In this document: piece after piece, positions 1 through 7,452 of the stretch
Position numbering within the stretch: the first letter of the stretch is position 1
How the letters are laid out: the number at the start of each line of letters is the position of its first letter
NCBI GenBank assembly: GCA_937967705.1
Contig: CALCJG010000463.1
Coordinates: 1 to 16,420 of the forward strand
DNA length: 16,420 nucleotides
Direction of reading: 5' to 3'
Origin: an uncultured Spirochaetia bacterium
Lineage (GTDB): Bacteria; Spirochaetota; UBA4802; JAGODF01
Program-made: the position numbers and the translations under genes
The notes under the pieces: model-generated
Databases searched by the model: none
What the model was told of the DNA's origin: nothing
What the model saw: the letters and a program-made list of their open reading frames with translations, nothing else

Positions 1-13
1 CTGTGAGTGATCC

Positions 14-766
14 TCATCGGAAGACGAGACGTTTGGGATCGTAGCTGCTCAGGGCCAGGAGGGTCAGAGCCGGGGCGTAGAAGACCCAGGTGAGGGCCGT
101 TGCGGCGCTCCGGGCACTCTCCCCGGTCAGGGACATCCGGAGGCCCACGGTGATGTCGCAGAGGAAGAAACAGGTCATCCCCGCCCCGATGAGCAGGGCG
201 CCGGTCCTGGGAAAGTGCCCTATCTTCAGGGTCAGCCAGGAAACCCAGAGGGAGAGGGTGATGCAGGGGATGTAGATCTGAATGAACACGAAGAGCTCCC
301 TCCCCCGGGTCAGCGGACCGAAGAGCCCCAAGGCGAGGAGACCCCAGAGTCCTGCTGCGGCAGCCCCGCTGGCGGTCAGCCAGAGCCGGTCCTGCCGCAA
401 ACTGCCGGATATGCAGTAATCCGCCAGGCCCCGGCTGTTCCGGAGGATCATCAATATCTGAACCAGTACAAAGAGGGCGATCCCTGCCCGGTTGAGATTG
501 AACAGGAGCAGCAGATCACCGGCAAAGATCAACAGAAAGAGCGCCCGCATGCGGCGGGAATCGGTTCTCTCCCAGGCATCGGGGCCGGCGGTCCAGACCA
601 GCAGCAGGGCCAGCAGGGAGACCGCCCGCTTCAGGAGGCGGGAGGGGTCCCCCGGTATTAGGGGGATGGGGATGCCCTGAATAATCCGGATTCCGTCCAG
701 GGCGAGGAAAGCCCCGGTGCAGAGGAAAATCAGGATGAGAAAGTATCGACGCAGCTTACGGTTCAT
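14..766 (-). CDS. YhhN/TMEM86-like polytopic membrane protein
   Basis: The 250-residue protein is hydrophobic almost throughout, with about seven to eight predicted membrane segments and a basic N-terminus (MNRKLRRYF). The motif FAGDLLLLF in the middle and FFLCDITVGLRM followed by WVFYAPALTLLALSSY near the end resemble the spacing of conserved Asp-containing helices in the YhhN (lysoplasmalogenase-like) family, but the match is judged by eye and is weak. If correct, it would sit in the inner membrane and act on or bind lysophospholipids. It starts with ATG after a modest AGGAAA ribosome site and ends in TGA. It is divergent from the membrane protein at 919, so the two share an intergenic control region. 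It could equally be an unrelated 7TM protein. Confidence 0.6.
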   Translation of the reverse strand: MNRKLRRYFLILIFLCTGAFLALDGIRIIQGIPIPLIPGDPSRLLKRAVSLLALLLVWTAGPDAWERTDSRRMRALFLLIFAGDLLLLFNLNRAGIALFVLVQILMILRNSRGLADYCISGSLRQDRLWLTASGAAAAGLWGLLALGLFGPLTRGRELFVFIQIYIPCITLSLWVSWLTLKIGHFPRTGALLIGAGMTCFFLCDITVGLRMSLTGESARSAATALTWVFYAPALTLLALSSYDPKRLVFR

Positions 767-918
767 GGTTTTTTCCTGGCTGATGATTTGAAAAATGATT
801 GCTAAATGTCAGGATCAAAAAAAGAATCACCCCCTGACGGAAAATTCAATATATTTTCTGTAAGCCCTTTATCCAGCGTAAAATAAAGAGTTCATCCCGG
901 AAGAGGAGTAGGCCTGTC
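767..918. promoter_or_regulatory. Divergent intergenic region with an inverted repeat
   Basis: This AT-rich gap separates two divergent membrane-protein genes, so it should hold both promoters. A 6-bp inverted repeat GTCAGG (808-813) / CCTGAC (833-838) with a 19-nt spacer could be an operator. Possible -10 elements are TAAAAT (879-884) for the rightward gene and AATCAT on the minus strand for the leftward gene, the latter paired with CTGACA. Neither promoter is close to consensus, so these assignments are tentative. Confidence 0.3.
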
Positions 919-2061
919 ATGTCCTTTAATCACAAGAATCCGTTTTACCTATCCCTGCTGGCAGGGGTGATGGGTATAGCTCTGATCGAGCCGGCCTATG
1001 CCGATAACCTCGGGGCCCTGGGGGTCGTATTCGGGGTCCTAGCGGTGGTCATTGCCCTGGTGGGAATACTGGTGGCCGCCTTCCTCTTCCTGATATTCCG
1101 CGGTTTCCATGAACGGCGCAGGGCTCCGGAACCGGAGGCGCCCGGCGGAACCACGGAAAAACACCGCCACCTGATCGAGCTCCATCACGGCAAGATTACC
1201 TCCCGGGACTTCTTCCCTTCCCTAGTGGCTGCCCTCCTCACGGGCGCCGCCGGGGGCTCCCTGGGGCAGATAGCAGGCGGAATGCTTGATGAATTTCTCA
1301 AATTCGCCCTGTCCGCCGGATTGACCGGCGCCTGCGGGTGTCTGGGCTTCCTGGGGGCCCTGTATATCGTCGAAAAATGGAAGCTGCCGGTACTCTTCTC
1401 CACCCTGATTACGGCCCTCGCGGTAACGGCCGGCGGGGCGCTTCTGGGCGAGAGCCTGGGGCTTATGTATCTCGGGATATGTCTCTCTTATCCCCTGGGG
1501 GTTGTTGGGGGTCTCATTCTCTCGCGCAGAGCGGAACCGGCCAGCGTGATCACGGTGGTGATCATGTGTTCCTTCGCCGCGGTTACCGCCTCCCTGGTGG
1601 CGCTCTTCTTCTCCTATTCCGGCCGGGGGATGGTTTTGCCCATGATCATTCTCGTGCTCCTCTGCGCCGGGGGGTCCTTCTGGCTGGTGCACTGGATGGG
1701 ATGGAAGAACCTGCTCTTCTCCGTCCTGGCGGCCGTCGCCCTGAGCGCGGCGGGGGAGGGGATCGCCGCCGTTTCCGGCGGACCGTCCTATATGCCTGCG
1801 GTCGTCTACGGCCTCACGGGCTGGATCGCCTACCTCGCGGGCGCGCTGCTCTATTCGCTGAAAAAACTGGCGCGGCGGGATGTGATCCTGGCCCTGATCC
1901 TGGTCCTCGTCGCCGGGATAGCCGGCGCCATCCTCTCCGAGGAGGTTCCCGTGCCGGAGTATATGGGGATTGCCGTCCTCTCCGGTTCCGTTTATTTTCT
2001 CACCCTGGCTGTATATGTTTTTCTGCACTGGAAGCGGTCCGGGGGTAAGCCCGTTTCCTGA
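919..2061 (+). CDS. Unrecognised polytopic membrane protein
   Basis: The 380-residue protein has roughly ten hydrophobic segments. The N-terminal segment (about residues 8-29) ends in AYA-D and looks like a cleavable signal or signal anchor. It is followed by a long hydrophobic helix (about 33-60), a charged loop rich in Arg, Glu and His (about 62-95), and then a run of Gly/Ala/Leu-rich helices to the C-terminus. I see no catalytic motif, transporter signature or repeated domain that names a family. The ATG start is preceded by AGAGGAG (902-908). Base composition is high GC with strong third-position bias, as expected for a genuine gene. It converges on the CBS gene at 2148. The function is unknown. 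Confidence 0.75.
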   Translation: MSFNHKNPFYLSLLAGVMGIALIEPAYADNLGALGVVFGVLAVVIALVGILVAAFLFLIFRGFHERRRAPEPEAPGGTTEKHRHLIELHHGKITSRDFFPSLVAALLTGAAGGSLGQIAGGMLDEFLKFALSAGLTGACGCLGFLGALYIVEKWKLPVLFSTLITALAVTAGGALLGESLGLMYLGICLSYPLGVVGGLILSRRAEPASVITVVIMCSFAAVTASLVALFFSYSGRGMVLPMIILVLLCAGGSFWLVHWMGWKNLLFSVLAAVALSAAGEGIAAVSGGPSYMPAVVYGLTGWIAYLAGALLYSLKKLARRDVILALILVLVAGIAGAILSEEVPVPEYMGIAVLSGSVYFLTLAVYVFLHWKRSGGKPVS

Positions 2062-2147
2062 TCCGGAGGTTGTTCCGGTTCCGCCCATCACCCCCCCCTT
2101 GCCTTGTCCCATTGAGGATTGCCCCTTCCGGACGTCTCCCTCCAGGC

Positions 2148-2777
2148 TCAGGCCCAGAGGAGCAGGCCCGGGTGATTGATGACGGCGTGCAGGATGTCGC
2201 TCCGCGTTATGATCCCCGTGAGCTCCCCCGCAGCCCCCACGATGGGCATGGTCCCGATGTGATGGTCCAGCATGGCCCGGGCGATGCGGCGGATGTCCGT
2301 GAGGGGTGTGGAGACGATCACCTCCGTGGCCATGATGAACTGCACCGTCACCTCCCGGGCGTTTTCCACCCTGCCCTCATGAACAATCAGCTCTTTAAGA
2401 ATGTCCCGGTCCGAGAGGATGCCTGTGATCTTTCCCTCCCCGGTGAGCACCGGCATGTGGCGCACCCCGGTGCGCTCAAAACGCTCCCAGGCTTCGGCGG
2501 CGGTCAGTTCCGGGGATATGGTGATGACCGGTGTACTCATGATCTCCGAGGCGTGAAAGACCGGAGGCTTGATGTTGTCCTGTCTCATGGCCCGCTGATA
2601 GGCCTCGCTGGCATATCGGCCTGAGCCGGAGGTCCCCTCCTGACCCTCCCCCGGTCCGCCGGAAAAGAGTTTCCGTGTCCTTGTTTTCTTGTCTACCTGC
2701 CGTACCTTCAGGTGGCGGGGGAGATGTTCTAGAGGGATGTCGCTTTGTTTGCCCTCCAGGGTGAATATATGGAACAT
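2148..2777 (-). CDS. Tandem CBS-domain protein
   Basis: This 209-residue cytoplasmic protein has a variable, charged N-terminal third (about 1-75, with a Gly/Ser-rich linker) and two CBS domains. CBS1 spans about 78-135, beginning ASEIMSTPVITISPELTAAEAW and containing VRHMPVL and ITGILSDRDIL. CBS2 spans about 148-203, with FIMATEVIVSTPLTDIRRIARAM, IGTMPIV and LTGIITRSDIL. Such pairs form a Bateman module that binds adenosine ligands (AMP, ATP, SAM) and usually regulates a partner. No effector domain is fused here, so the partner is unknown. I chose the internal ATG (MFHIFTLEGK) because GAGAGG lies 7 nt upstream; a longer in-frame start at 2870 would add 31 residues of poor quality. No operon partner is evident. 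Confidence 0.85.
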   Translation of the reverse strand: MFHIFTLEGKQSDIPLEHLPRHLKVRQVDKKTRTRKLFSGGPGEGQEGTSGSGRYASEAYQRAMRQDNIKPPVFHASEIMSTPVITISPELTAAEAWERFERTGVRHMPVLTGEGKITGILSDRDILKELIVHEGRVENAREVTVQFIMATEVIVSTPLTDIRRIARAMLDHHIGTMPIVGAAGELTGIITRSDILHAVINHPGLLLWA

Positions 2778-2969
2778 GGTATTTCCTCTCAACGGGAAGA
2801 TGGGGGAGTATAACACGTCGGTGGGCAGAATGCAAGGAAATTGCGGGATCCGCGCAGTCTCCCAGCTCATCTTCAGCGGGGGAAAGCCGGTTGACGGGAT
2901 TAGTAAAAAGCCCTATACCTGACAGGGAGAGTGCCGGGCTTTACGGCGCGGCGGATCGGTGAGGAAAAG

Positions 2970-3284
2970 ATGGGTCCCCTGACAGACAGGCTGATGGAGC
3001 GATTGGAACTTTTACAGAAACTCCTGGAACAGGCGGGAGAAGAGTACTGGCCTGCCCTTCTCCGGCAGGCTGCAGAGCTCATAGGGAAGGAGGATATAGG
3101 GGGTGTGGAAAACCTCCTCGGTCTGTATGGGGGGATGGGCAGTTTCAGCGATCTGGTCCTGCATCCCCTGAACGGCCACCGTGTTGCGGAAGAGGACCTG
3201 GACCGTGTCAACCGGCAGCTGACTGAATTGCGGTCCGGGGTCTTCCGTCTGGCCCGGGACATAAGGCACAGCTATTACTCCTGA
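2970..3284 (+). CDS. Small conserved hypothetical protein (DUF6966-like)
   Basis: The 104-residue soluble protein is mostly helical. The most distinctive stretch is LYGGMGSFSDLVLHP near its middle, preceded by a helical segment with EYWPALLRQAAELI, which recalls the DUF6966 group of uncharacterised proteins (recognition from memory, low certainty). I prefer the ATG at 2970 because GAGGA sits 4 nt upstream. A GTG at 2931 would add 13 residues, but its AGGGAG is only 1 nt away. It lies alone between two minus-strand genes, so it probably has its own promoter. No function can be assigned. Confidence 0.6.
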   Translation: MGPLTDRLMERLELLQKLLEQAGEEYWPALLRQAAELIGKEDIGGVENLLGLYGGMGSFSDLVLHPLNGHRVAEEDLDRVNRQLTELRSGVFRLARDIRHSYYS

Positions 3285-3360
3285 AGCAAGGCGAAGCGGT
3301 ACCTCTGAGGCGAGGGCCGAGCCGTACCCCCGGGTCCCGGGAGATGCTCTCCCGCTTCCC

Positions 3361-3981
3361 TTACCCGGCCTGGCACAGTCCTTCCGTGGAAGCTGAAATC
3401 CGTGAGGCGGATTCGCAGGGGGCATCGGCAAGGAGGGCGTAAAGATAATATTCCTGACCGCTCTCAAGGCCCGAAATATGGAAGGGGCAATCCGGATCGA
3501 TCCCCGCGTCATGGCAGATGAGCGGGCCGACGGCGCGACCATCCTGACGAATCTGGCTGAAAATGATGAGATAATACCCCCCCGGGACTTTGGAAAATGT
3601 GAGAAGGATTTCTCCCCCCACGGTGCCGGGATGAGGAGTAAAGGGGAGGGTCTCATCGATCCCCAGGGCCTGGGTGAGCTGCAGGGGTTCCCCGGCCCTC
3701 TGGCGCTTGGCATTGGCCCCGATGTAGGCGCTGTATCCCTTGAGGCGCTTTTTCTTTTTAGCCTGGGCCTTCCAGGATCGCTGCAGTATGCCGGTCATCA
3801 TCTTCCAGTCCGCCGCGAGCTTTTTGAAGCTCTCGCGCACTTCGATCTGTGCCGGGGTGTTGGGGTTGTGGGCCTTGACATATTTACGGGCGAAGGTCTC
3901 CCCCTCCAGGTTGACGAAGACGATATCTCCCAACCTCTTACGGACCCCTGTGAACAGGGGATGCAGCTCAACTTTTGACAT
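3361..3981 (-). CDS. DUF6266-like protein with Fn3-like C-terminal region
   Basis: The 206-residue protein has no signal peptide. The N-terminal half (MSKVELHPLFTGVRKRLGDIVF, then RKYVKAHNPNTPAQIEVRESFKKLAADWK) shows a pattern of a 'makes no distinction' beta segment followed by PxNPxTPAQxxxR and a helical Trp-containing stretch, seen in DUF6266-type proteins of uncertain function. There is a very basic segment AQAKKKKRLKGY near residue 75. The C-terminal half (about 120-195) is beta-rich, and HISGLESGQEYYLYALLAD resembles the end of a fibronectin type III fold. The start is firm, with AAGGAGGAGATC immediately before the ATG. DUF6266-like proteins have sometimes been linked to secreted or phage-like structures, but nothing here demonstrates that. 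Confidence 0.6.
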   Translation of the reverse strand: MSKVELHPLFTGVRKRLGDIVFVNLEGETFARKYVKAHNPNTPAQIEVRESFKKLAADWKMMTGILQRSWKAQAKKKKRLKGYSAYIGANAKRQRAGEPLQLTQALGIDETLPFTPHPGTVGGEILLTFSKVPGGYYLIIFSQIRQDGRAVGPLICHDAGIDPDCPFHISGLESGQEYYLYALLADAPCESASRISASTEGLCQAG

Positions 3982-4112
3982 GATCTCCTCCTTTTGTTAT
4001 GGGAATGGGTTTATCATTAATACGCGGGGGGGCGTTCGAGAGTGAAAAAATTTTCAAGCGCCTGCGAAAAAAAACGCAAAAGGACGCCTGTCGTATTATT
4101 CCAAGGGTATCG

Positions 4113-4128
4113 GGCCTTACTTAAGGCC
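4113..4128. repeat. 7-bp inverted repeat GGCCTTA-CT-TAAGGCC
   Basis: Perfect 7-bp arms are separated by 2 bp, about 133 bp upstream of the -35 of the PPOx-LytTR gene. It could be a dimeric regulator's operator or a small hairpin at the end of a transcript. There is no direct evidence for either. Confidence 0.3.
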
Positions 4129-4260
4129 TCCGTCCCAACCGAGTGATTGATCCGGGTTTCGGGAAGGTATGAGATCCCGGAGGGGTTCCGGAAGGGACCG
4201 TCAGAAGATGATCAGAGGAGATGCGGATAGGCAGCAGTGAGTCTAAAAACCCATTCCTCC

Positions 4261-4289
4261 TTGACAGCGATGTCTGCCGGTACCATAAC
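4261..4289 (+). promoter_or_regulatory. Sigma-70-type promoter of the PPOx-LytTR gene
   Basis: TTGACA (4261-4266) is a perfect -35 hexamer, followed by a 17-bp spacer and CATAAC (4284-4289) as -10. Transcription would begin near 4296, giving a leader of about 30 nt before the ATG at 4328. Confidence 0.55.
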
Positions 4290-4327
4290 TCTCCCTGAAT
4301 TTGAAAATTTCGTGAACGGGGCAACCC

Positions 4328-5128
4328 ATGTCCATCCTTGATGAAATCACCCCCTTTGCCAATCAGAACCCGGTCTGCTTTCTGGCTACCGTGGAGAGGG
4401 GAGCGCCGCGGATACGAACCCTTCTTCTCTGGTTTGCCGATGAGACAGGATTCTATTTCTACACCTCCACGGTGAAGGACCTCTACCGTCAGCTGCGCCG
4501 AGATCCTCAGGTGGAGGTCTGCTTCTATCAACAGGGCTGCACCTTTATGGATACGAGGATGCTGCGGGTGTCCGGTCAGGTGGAATTCGTCGGGGATGAG
4601 GCTCTGATGGAACGCCTCAAGGAGGAGCGGGGCTATCTGCAGAAGGTGGGGGAGTCCCTGGTCCTCTTCCGCCTCACCAGGGGCAGGGCCCTGCTCTGGA
4701 GCGGTTCCGAGGCTTTTAAAAAGTCCCGGCCGGTTCCCTTCCGATGTCTCTGGGTCAGTGCCCCAAGAGCTATGAGCCGGGATGCCTGCCTCACCTTCTT
4801 TTCGGGCAGGCAGTACCATCAGATCAAATACGAAAGCGTGACCTACCTCTCCTCTCACGGGAAACAGACCGTCATCCATTCCCGGGAGGGGGATTATCCG
4901 GTCATGGCCCTGCTCAAGGATCTCGAAGGGAAACTTCCGGAGGAGACTTTTCTCCGCATTCACAAACAGTACCTCATAAACAGAAGCTTCCTCGTCCGCA
5001 TCGATCCTCAATCGGGCGGCCGGTATAGGGTGTATCTGTCCGATGACGATGATACGGCCCTTCCCGTGGGGCGTGCCTTCGCCAGGAAGGTGAGGATGAT
5101 CGCCGCGTCGGGTACGTTCATTCCCTAA
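4328..5128 (+). CDS. FMN-split-barrel (PPOx-like) protein fused to LytTR DNA-binding domain
   Basis: The 266-residue protein joins two domains. Residues about 1-125 resemble the pyridoxamine 5'-phosphate oxidase-like split barrel: PVCFLATVERGAPRIRTLLLWFADETGFYFYTSTVKDLYRQLRRDPQVEVCFY, then a second beta segment and a helix. This fold commonly binds FMN, F420 or heme. Residues about 165-258 are a LytTR domain: YHQIKYESVTYLSSHGKQTVIHS, the ELxGKLPEETFLRIHKQYLINRSFL core, and LPVGRAFARKVR. LytTR is normally fused to a response-regulator receiver and binds direct repeats. Here the sensor would be the barrel, making a one-component, probably flavin- or ligand-responsive regulator (inference). The ATG is preceded only by a weak GGGGC. 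The gene lies 73 bp upstream of a flavodoxin on the same strand, which fits a redox role and a possible target. Confidence 0.8.
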   Translation: MSILDEITPFANQNPVCFLATVERGAPRIRTLLLWFADETGFYFYTSTVKDLYRQLRRDPQVEVCFYQQGCTFMDTRMLRVSGQVEFVGDEALMERLKEERGYLQKVGESLVLFRLTRGRALLWSGSEAFKKSRPVPFRCLWVSAPRAMSRDACLTFFSGRQYHQIKYESVTYLSSHGKQTVIHSREGDYPVMALLKDLEGKLPEETFLRIHKQYLINRSFLVRIDPQSGGRYRVYLSDDDDTALPVGRAFARKVRMIAASGTFIP

Positions 5129-5152
5129 AGGTGTCGATGGTTCCGGCGGCTC

Positions 5153-5181
5153 TTGACAGGCGGGGTATATCCCTATATCAT
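5153..5181 (+). promoter_or_regulatory. Near-consensus sigma-70 promoter of the flavodoxin gene
   Basis: TTGACA (5153-5158), a 17-bp spacer and TATCAT (5176-5181) form a strong promoter. The predicted start near 5188 falls at the GGAGGT ribosome site, so the leader would be only about 14 nt. The flavodoxin can therefore be transcribed independently of the upstream regulator. Confidence 0.65.
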
Positions 5182-5201
5182 GCGGTTCGGAGGTGGTTGA
5201 C

Positions 5202-5807
5202 ATGAAACGCATATTGATCGTCTATAACACCGTATCGGGTTCAACAGCCGATATGGCGGAAATCATCAGGGAGGAACTGTCCGGGATCTGCCATGTGGAA
5301 CTGGTACCGGTATCCCAATCCCCCGACGCCGGTGCTTATGACGCAGTGATCGTCGGGAGCCCCATGCGTTTCGGCGGCCTCAGCCGTCCCGTCAGGAAGT
5401 ATATTTCAGGGAATTGTAAACGGCTTGCGGAGACGGATGTCTTCATCTATATGAGCCTTCTTTATATCGTGCATCTGGAAGGGGAGAGCATTCCAACGGA
5501 GGGTGTATATGTCGATCCCTCTTTCGGCATGAAGAGACTTTCCAGGAAAGAAGCGACCCTTTTCGACCGGAAGCATTCCCTCGGATATTACCGGTCTCTT
5601 GTGTCTGAGATGGCCGGGGGGCTGATGTGTCAGTCCCTGGGATTTTTTCAGGGGCGGCTTGTCGTCTCGGGGCTCAGCTTTCTCCCGAGACTATTTATGA
5701 GAATCATCATCAGGCTGACCGCCAAGGAACGGGAGGGAGACTTCTTCCATCCCGATGCAGTTCGTGAATGGACCCGGCAGATATCGGCCCGATGGGTTGA
5801 TGCCTGA
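5202..5807 (+). CDS. Flavodoxin-domain protein, HemG-like
   Basis: The 201-residue protein opens with MKRILIVYNTVSGSTADMAEII, the flavodoxin FMN-phosphate-binding strand-loop-helix (residues about 3-22). DAVIVGSPMRFGGL (about 47-60) provides the second flavin-contact loop. The C-terminal part (FFQGRLVVSGLSFLPRLFMRIIIRLT, then EGDFFHPDAVREWTRQI) resembles the tail of the Flavodoxin_5/HemG group, whose characterised members are flavin-dependent protoporphyrinogen IX dehydrogenases. No heme gene is nearby, so a general flavodoxin-type reductase is equally possible. ATG at 5202 is chosen because GGAGGT (5189-5194) lies 7 nt upstream; a GTG at 5193 overlaps that site. The position after a flavin-fold regulator suggests it may be regulated by it. 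Confidence 0.8.
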   Translation: MKRILIVYNTVSGSTADMAEIIREELSGICHVELVPVSQSPDAGAYDAVIVGSPMRFGGLSRPVRKYISGNCKRLAETDVFIYMSLLYIVHLEGESIPTEGVYVDPSFGMKRLSRKEATLFDRKHSLGYYRSLVSEMAGGLMCQSLGFFQGRLVVSGLSFLPRLFMRIIIRLTAKEREGDFFHPDAVREWTRQISARWVDA

Positions 5808-5829
5808 TGTCCGGGCGCGGTGGTTTTTC

Positions 5830-5857
5830 TTGTTTTTAGAGAGGATCAAAGTATAAT
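5830..5857 (+). promoter_or_regulatory. Promoter candidate upstream of small membrane protein
   Basis: A perfect -10 TATAAT (5852-5857) follows TTGTTT (5830-5835) with a 16-bp spacer. The start would be near 5864, very close to the GAGG ribosome site of the gene at 5875. Confidence 0.45.
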
Positions 5858-5874
5858 TCTTGTGAGGCGTACCT

Positions 5875-6255
5875 ATGGACTATATCCTGCTGATCGGATC
5901 GGCTGTCAACATGATAGGGGGTATCATGATCATCCTCTCCCTGTTTCGGCCTCTGCCTTTCAGCTTTCCGCCCCTTCCCCCCAGAGAGGCCATCAATCCC
6001 GGTGACTATCTGCTGTTCCGGCTCTTCACCGCGGGTACGGCATTCAGCTTCGGTTCCCTCTACCTCTACCTCTTCTGGCATACGCAATTCGCCTTTCCCT
6101 TTCTGATCTTTGGTATGGCTCTGAAATACTGGGCTTTCCTCGCCAGTCTGATCGCCTATTTTAAAACGGGCCTGCCGGTTTCGGTACTCCTGAATTTCGG
6201 GATGATGAATCTTCTGGTGGCCCTTCTCTTTACCGCCTATCTCCTCTTTCCCTGA
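5875..6255 (+). CDS. Small four-helix membrane protein, unknown function
   Basis: The 126-residue protein has four predicted membrane helices: about 3-24, 42-68, 75-98 and 102-125. A Pro-rich loop (RPLPFSFPPLPPREAINPGD) lies between the first two. There is no signal peptide, cysteine motif or charged catalytic cluster, and I recognise no family. The ATG is preceded by GAGG 7 nt upstream and by a TATAAT-bearing promoter. It converges on the LamG lipoprotein gene, with 56 bp between the stop codons and no clear terminator. Confidence 0.7.
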   Translation: MDYILLIGSAVNMIGGIMIILSLFRPLPFSFPPLPPREAINPGDYLLFRLFTAGTAFSFGSLYLYLFWHTQFAFPFLIFGMALKYWAFLASLIAYFKTGLPVSVLLNFGMMNLLVALLFTAYLLFP

Positions 6256-6311
6256 AGCGGGGATGTCTTCATGCGGGAATGCCCCGGCCTTTCCGTATTC
6301 TTCCTGAACGG

Positions 6312-7148
6312 TTACAGCCCGTAACCCCCTTCATGATAAAGGGACTCTATTTCGAAGGGGGTGAGGGCGCGGCTGTATATGCGGAAGTCGTCAATGAGAC
6401 CCATGAAACGGCCGGCGTTCATGTCGGAATACCGGTGACCGATATACAGGGGCATGCTGGATGTGCGGAAGGAGCAATAGGCGGCCTGGGGGGTGGATAA
6501 AATCCCGTTGGTATAGAGCGACAGTGTGGAGGACTGGTAAACAAGCACTATATGTATCCAGACGCCGGTGGAAAGGGCTGGGGGTAAACTACTGTAATGG
6601 GGTGTATTGCCGCTGTCGCTGATCTCAAAAGAGTTGGTGCTGGTCCCTATATTGAAGCCGTAGTCCGCATAGAGGGCGCCGTACGTGGCTCCCTTGCAGA
6701 AGATGTGGGGACCGCCATACACGCTGTAATTGATGGCGGGATCAATATAAACCCAGAAGGAAAAGCTGGCCTGGGTGGTGAGCTGTAAGCCCCCCGTGTC
6801 TGTTACCAGCAGATAATCGTTCGTTCCGTCAAAGAGACAGGCGGAGGCGGTTTTTCCGAAGCGGTCCAAACTGTAGGTTGCCCCGCCGGACTCCGTCGCG
6901 TTGTTGAGATTGCCGCTGGTATCATCCAGTGTTCCTGAAAAGAGCCATTCGGCCGTGAGACTATCCCGGGGGATGCTATAGGCCGAAGATGGGGAAGCCT
7001 GGGGCGGGGAACTCATCTCCTGATAGAGATCGGAACGCTGGCAGGAAAAAAGGAGAAACCCGGCTATAACCGACAGGATCCAGGCTGAAGCGTTCTTGTT
7101 AGTCCAAGTGATGCCGCTGGTTTTTTTTACTCTATGAAGGTAGTTCAC
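6312..7148 (-). CDS. LamG (concanavalin-A-like) domain lipoprotein
   Basis: With a GTG start the product has 278 residues. A basic N-terminus is followed by a hydrophobic helix ending in LLFSC, a lipobox that would place lipidated Cys at residue 36. A Ser/Pro-rich tether (about 40-60) leads to one LamG-type jelly-roll domain. Diagnostic pieces are LTAEWLFSGTLDDTSGNLNNAT, SACLFDGTNDYLLV, ASFSFWVYIDPA, GVWIHIVLVYQSSTLSLYTNG, and the closing MGLIDDFRIYSRALTPFEIESLY. Such domains bind glycans or proteins at the cell surface. I chose GTG at 7148 because GGGAG lies 6 nt upstream and the signal peptide then has a normal length. A TTG at 7235 with GGAGAG upstream would add 29 residues and make the signal 64 residues long. 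It is monocistronic. Confidence 0.75.
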   Translation of the reverse strand: MNYLHRVKKTSGITWTNKNASAWILSVIAGFLLFSCQRSDLYQEMSSPPQASPSSAYSIPRDSLTAEWLFSGTLDDTSGNLNNATESGGATYSLDRFGKTASACLFDGTNDYLLVTDTGGLQLTTQASFSFWVYIDPAINYSVYGGPHIFCKGATYGALYADYGFNIGTSTNSFEISDSGNTPHYSSLPPALSTGVWIHIVLVYQSSTLSLYTNGILSTPQAAYCSFRTSSMPLYIGHRYSDMNAGRFMGLIDDFRIYSRALTPFEIESLYHEGGYGL

Positions 7149-7393
7149 GGGAATCTCCCAATCGTTAAAGAGGATCTCCAAGTCCGTTGGGCTGGATGGT
7201 AAAGACGGCAAGGAAAATAGCAATCCTATCTTCAATGGCTCTCCAGTTTTTTTTGAAATAATGATCAGGGTATATAGAGGATGATTCTCCAGGGATGGGA
7301 AAGGAGAGCACGGATGTGTCTTTATCCTTCTCCTGTCGCATCCTGGTTGCCGGGAAAGGGGTGTTCCGGCAGATTGTTCTTGTCATGAGGAAG

Positions 7394-7417
7394 ATAATAA
7401 TATAGAGGGATTATTAT
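7394..7417. repeat. 8-bp inverted repeat ATAATAAT-N8-ATTATTAT
   Basis: Perfect 8-bp arms (7394-7401 and 7410-7417) flank ATAGAGGG, 36 bp upstream of the cupin start codon. The left arm contains AATAAT, which could serve as -10 with TTGTTC (7374-7379) 16 bp upstream. If so, the repeat would overlap the promoter and suit a repressor. It could also be a chance AT-rich palindrome. Confidence 0.35.
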
Positions 7418-7452
7418 GCATTCAATGCTTTTGGTGTATTAAGGAGATAGGC

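Larger units (their letters stand above)
3982..4327. other. 346-bp intergenic region with inverted repeats
   Basis: No gene is supported here. It holds the divergent control regions of the minus-strand gene at 3361-3981 and the plus-strand regulator at 4328. Visible structure includes outer arms AATACG (4019-4024) and CGTATT (4092-4097) enclosing GGCGT/ACGCC arms and small A/T-rich hairpins, a 7-bp inverted repeat GGCCTTA-CT-TAAGGCC (4113-4128), two direct repeats TCAGAAGA (4201-4208) and TCAGAGGA (4212-4219) spaced by 11 bp, and a promoter annotated separately. Confidence 0.4.

Noticed and set aside
1222..2112. 296-codon minus-strand frame opposite the polytopic membrane protein
   Set aside because: Gln/Gly/Arg-rich shadow of a hydrophobic gene; the plus-strand frame has a signal-like N-terminus and a ribosome site.
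3285..3360. Imperfect direct repeat GGCGAAGCGGTACC / GGCCGAGCCGTACC between two genes
   Set aside because: Only 11 of 14 bases agree and the spacing is short; it is within what GC-rich sequence gives by chance.
4121..5212. 363-codon minus-strand frame opposite the PPOx-LytTR gene
   Set aside because: The plus-strand product has two recognisable domains and a good promoter; the antisense product resembles nothing.
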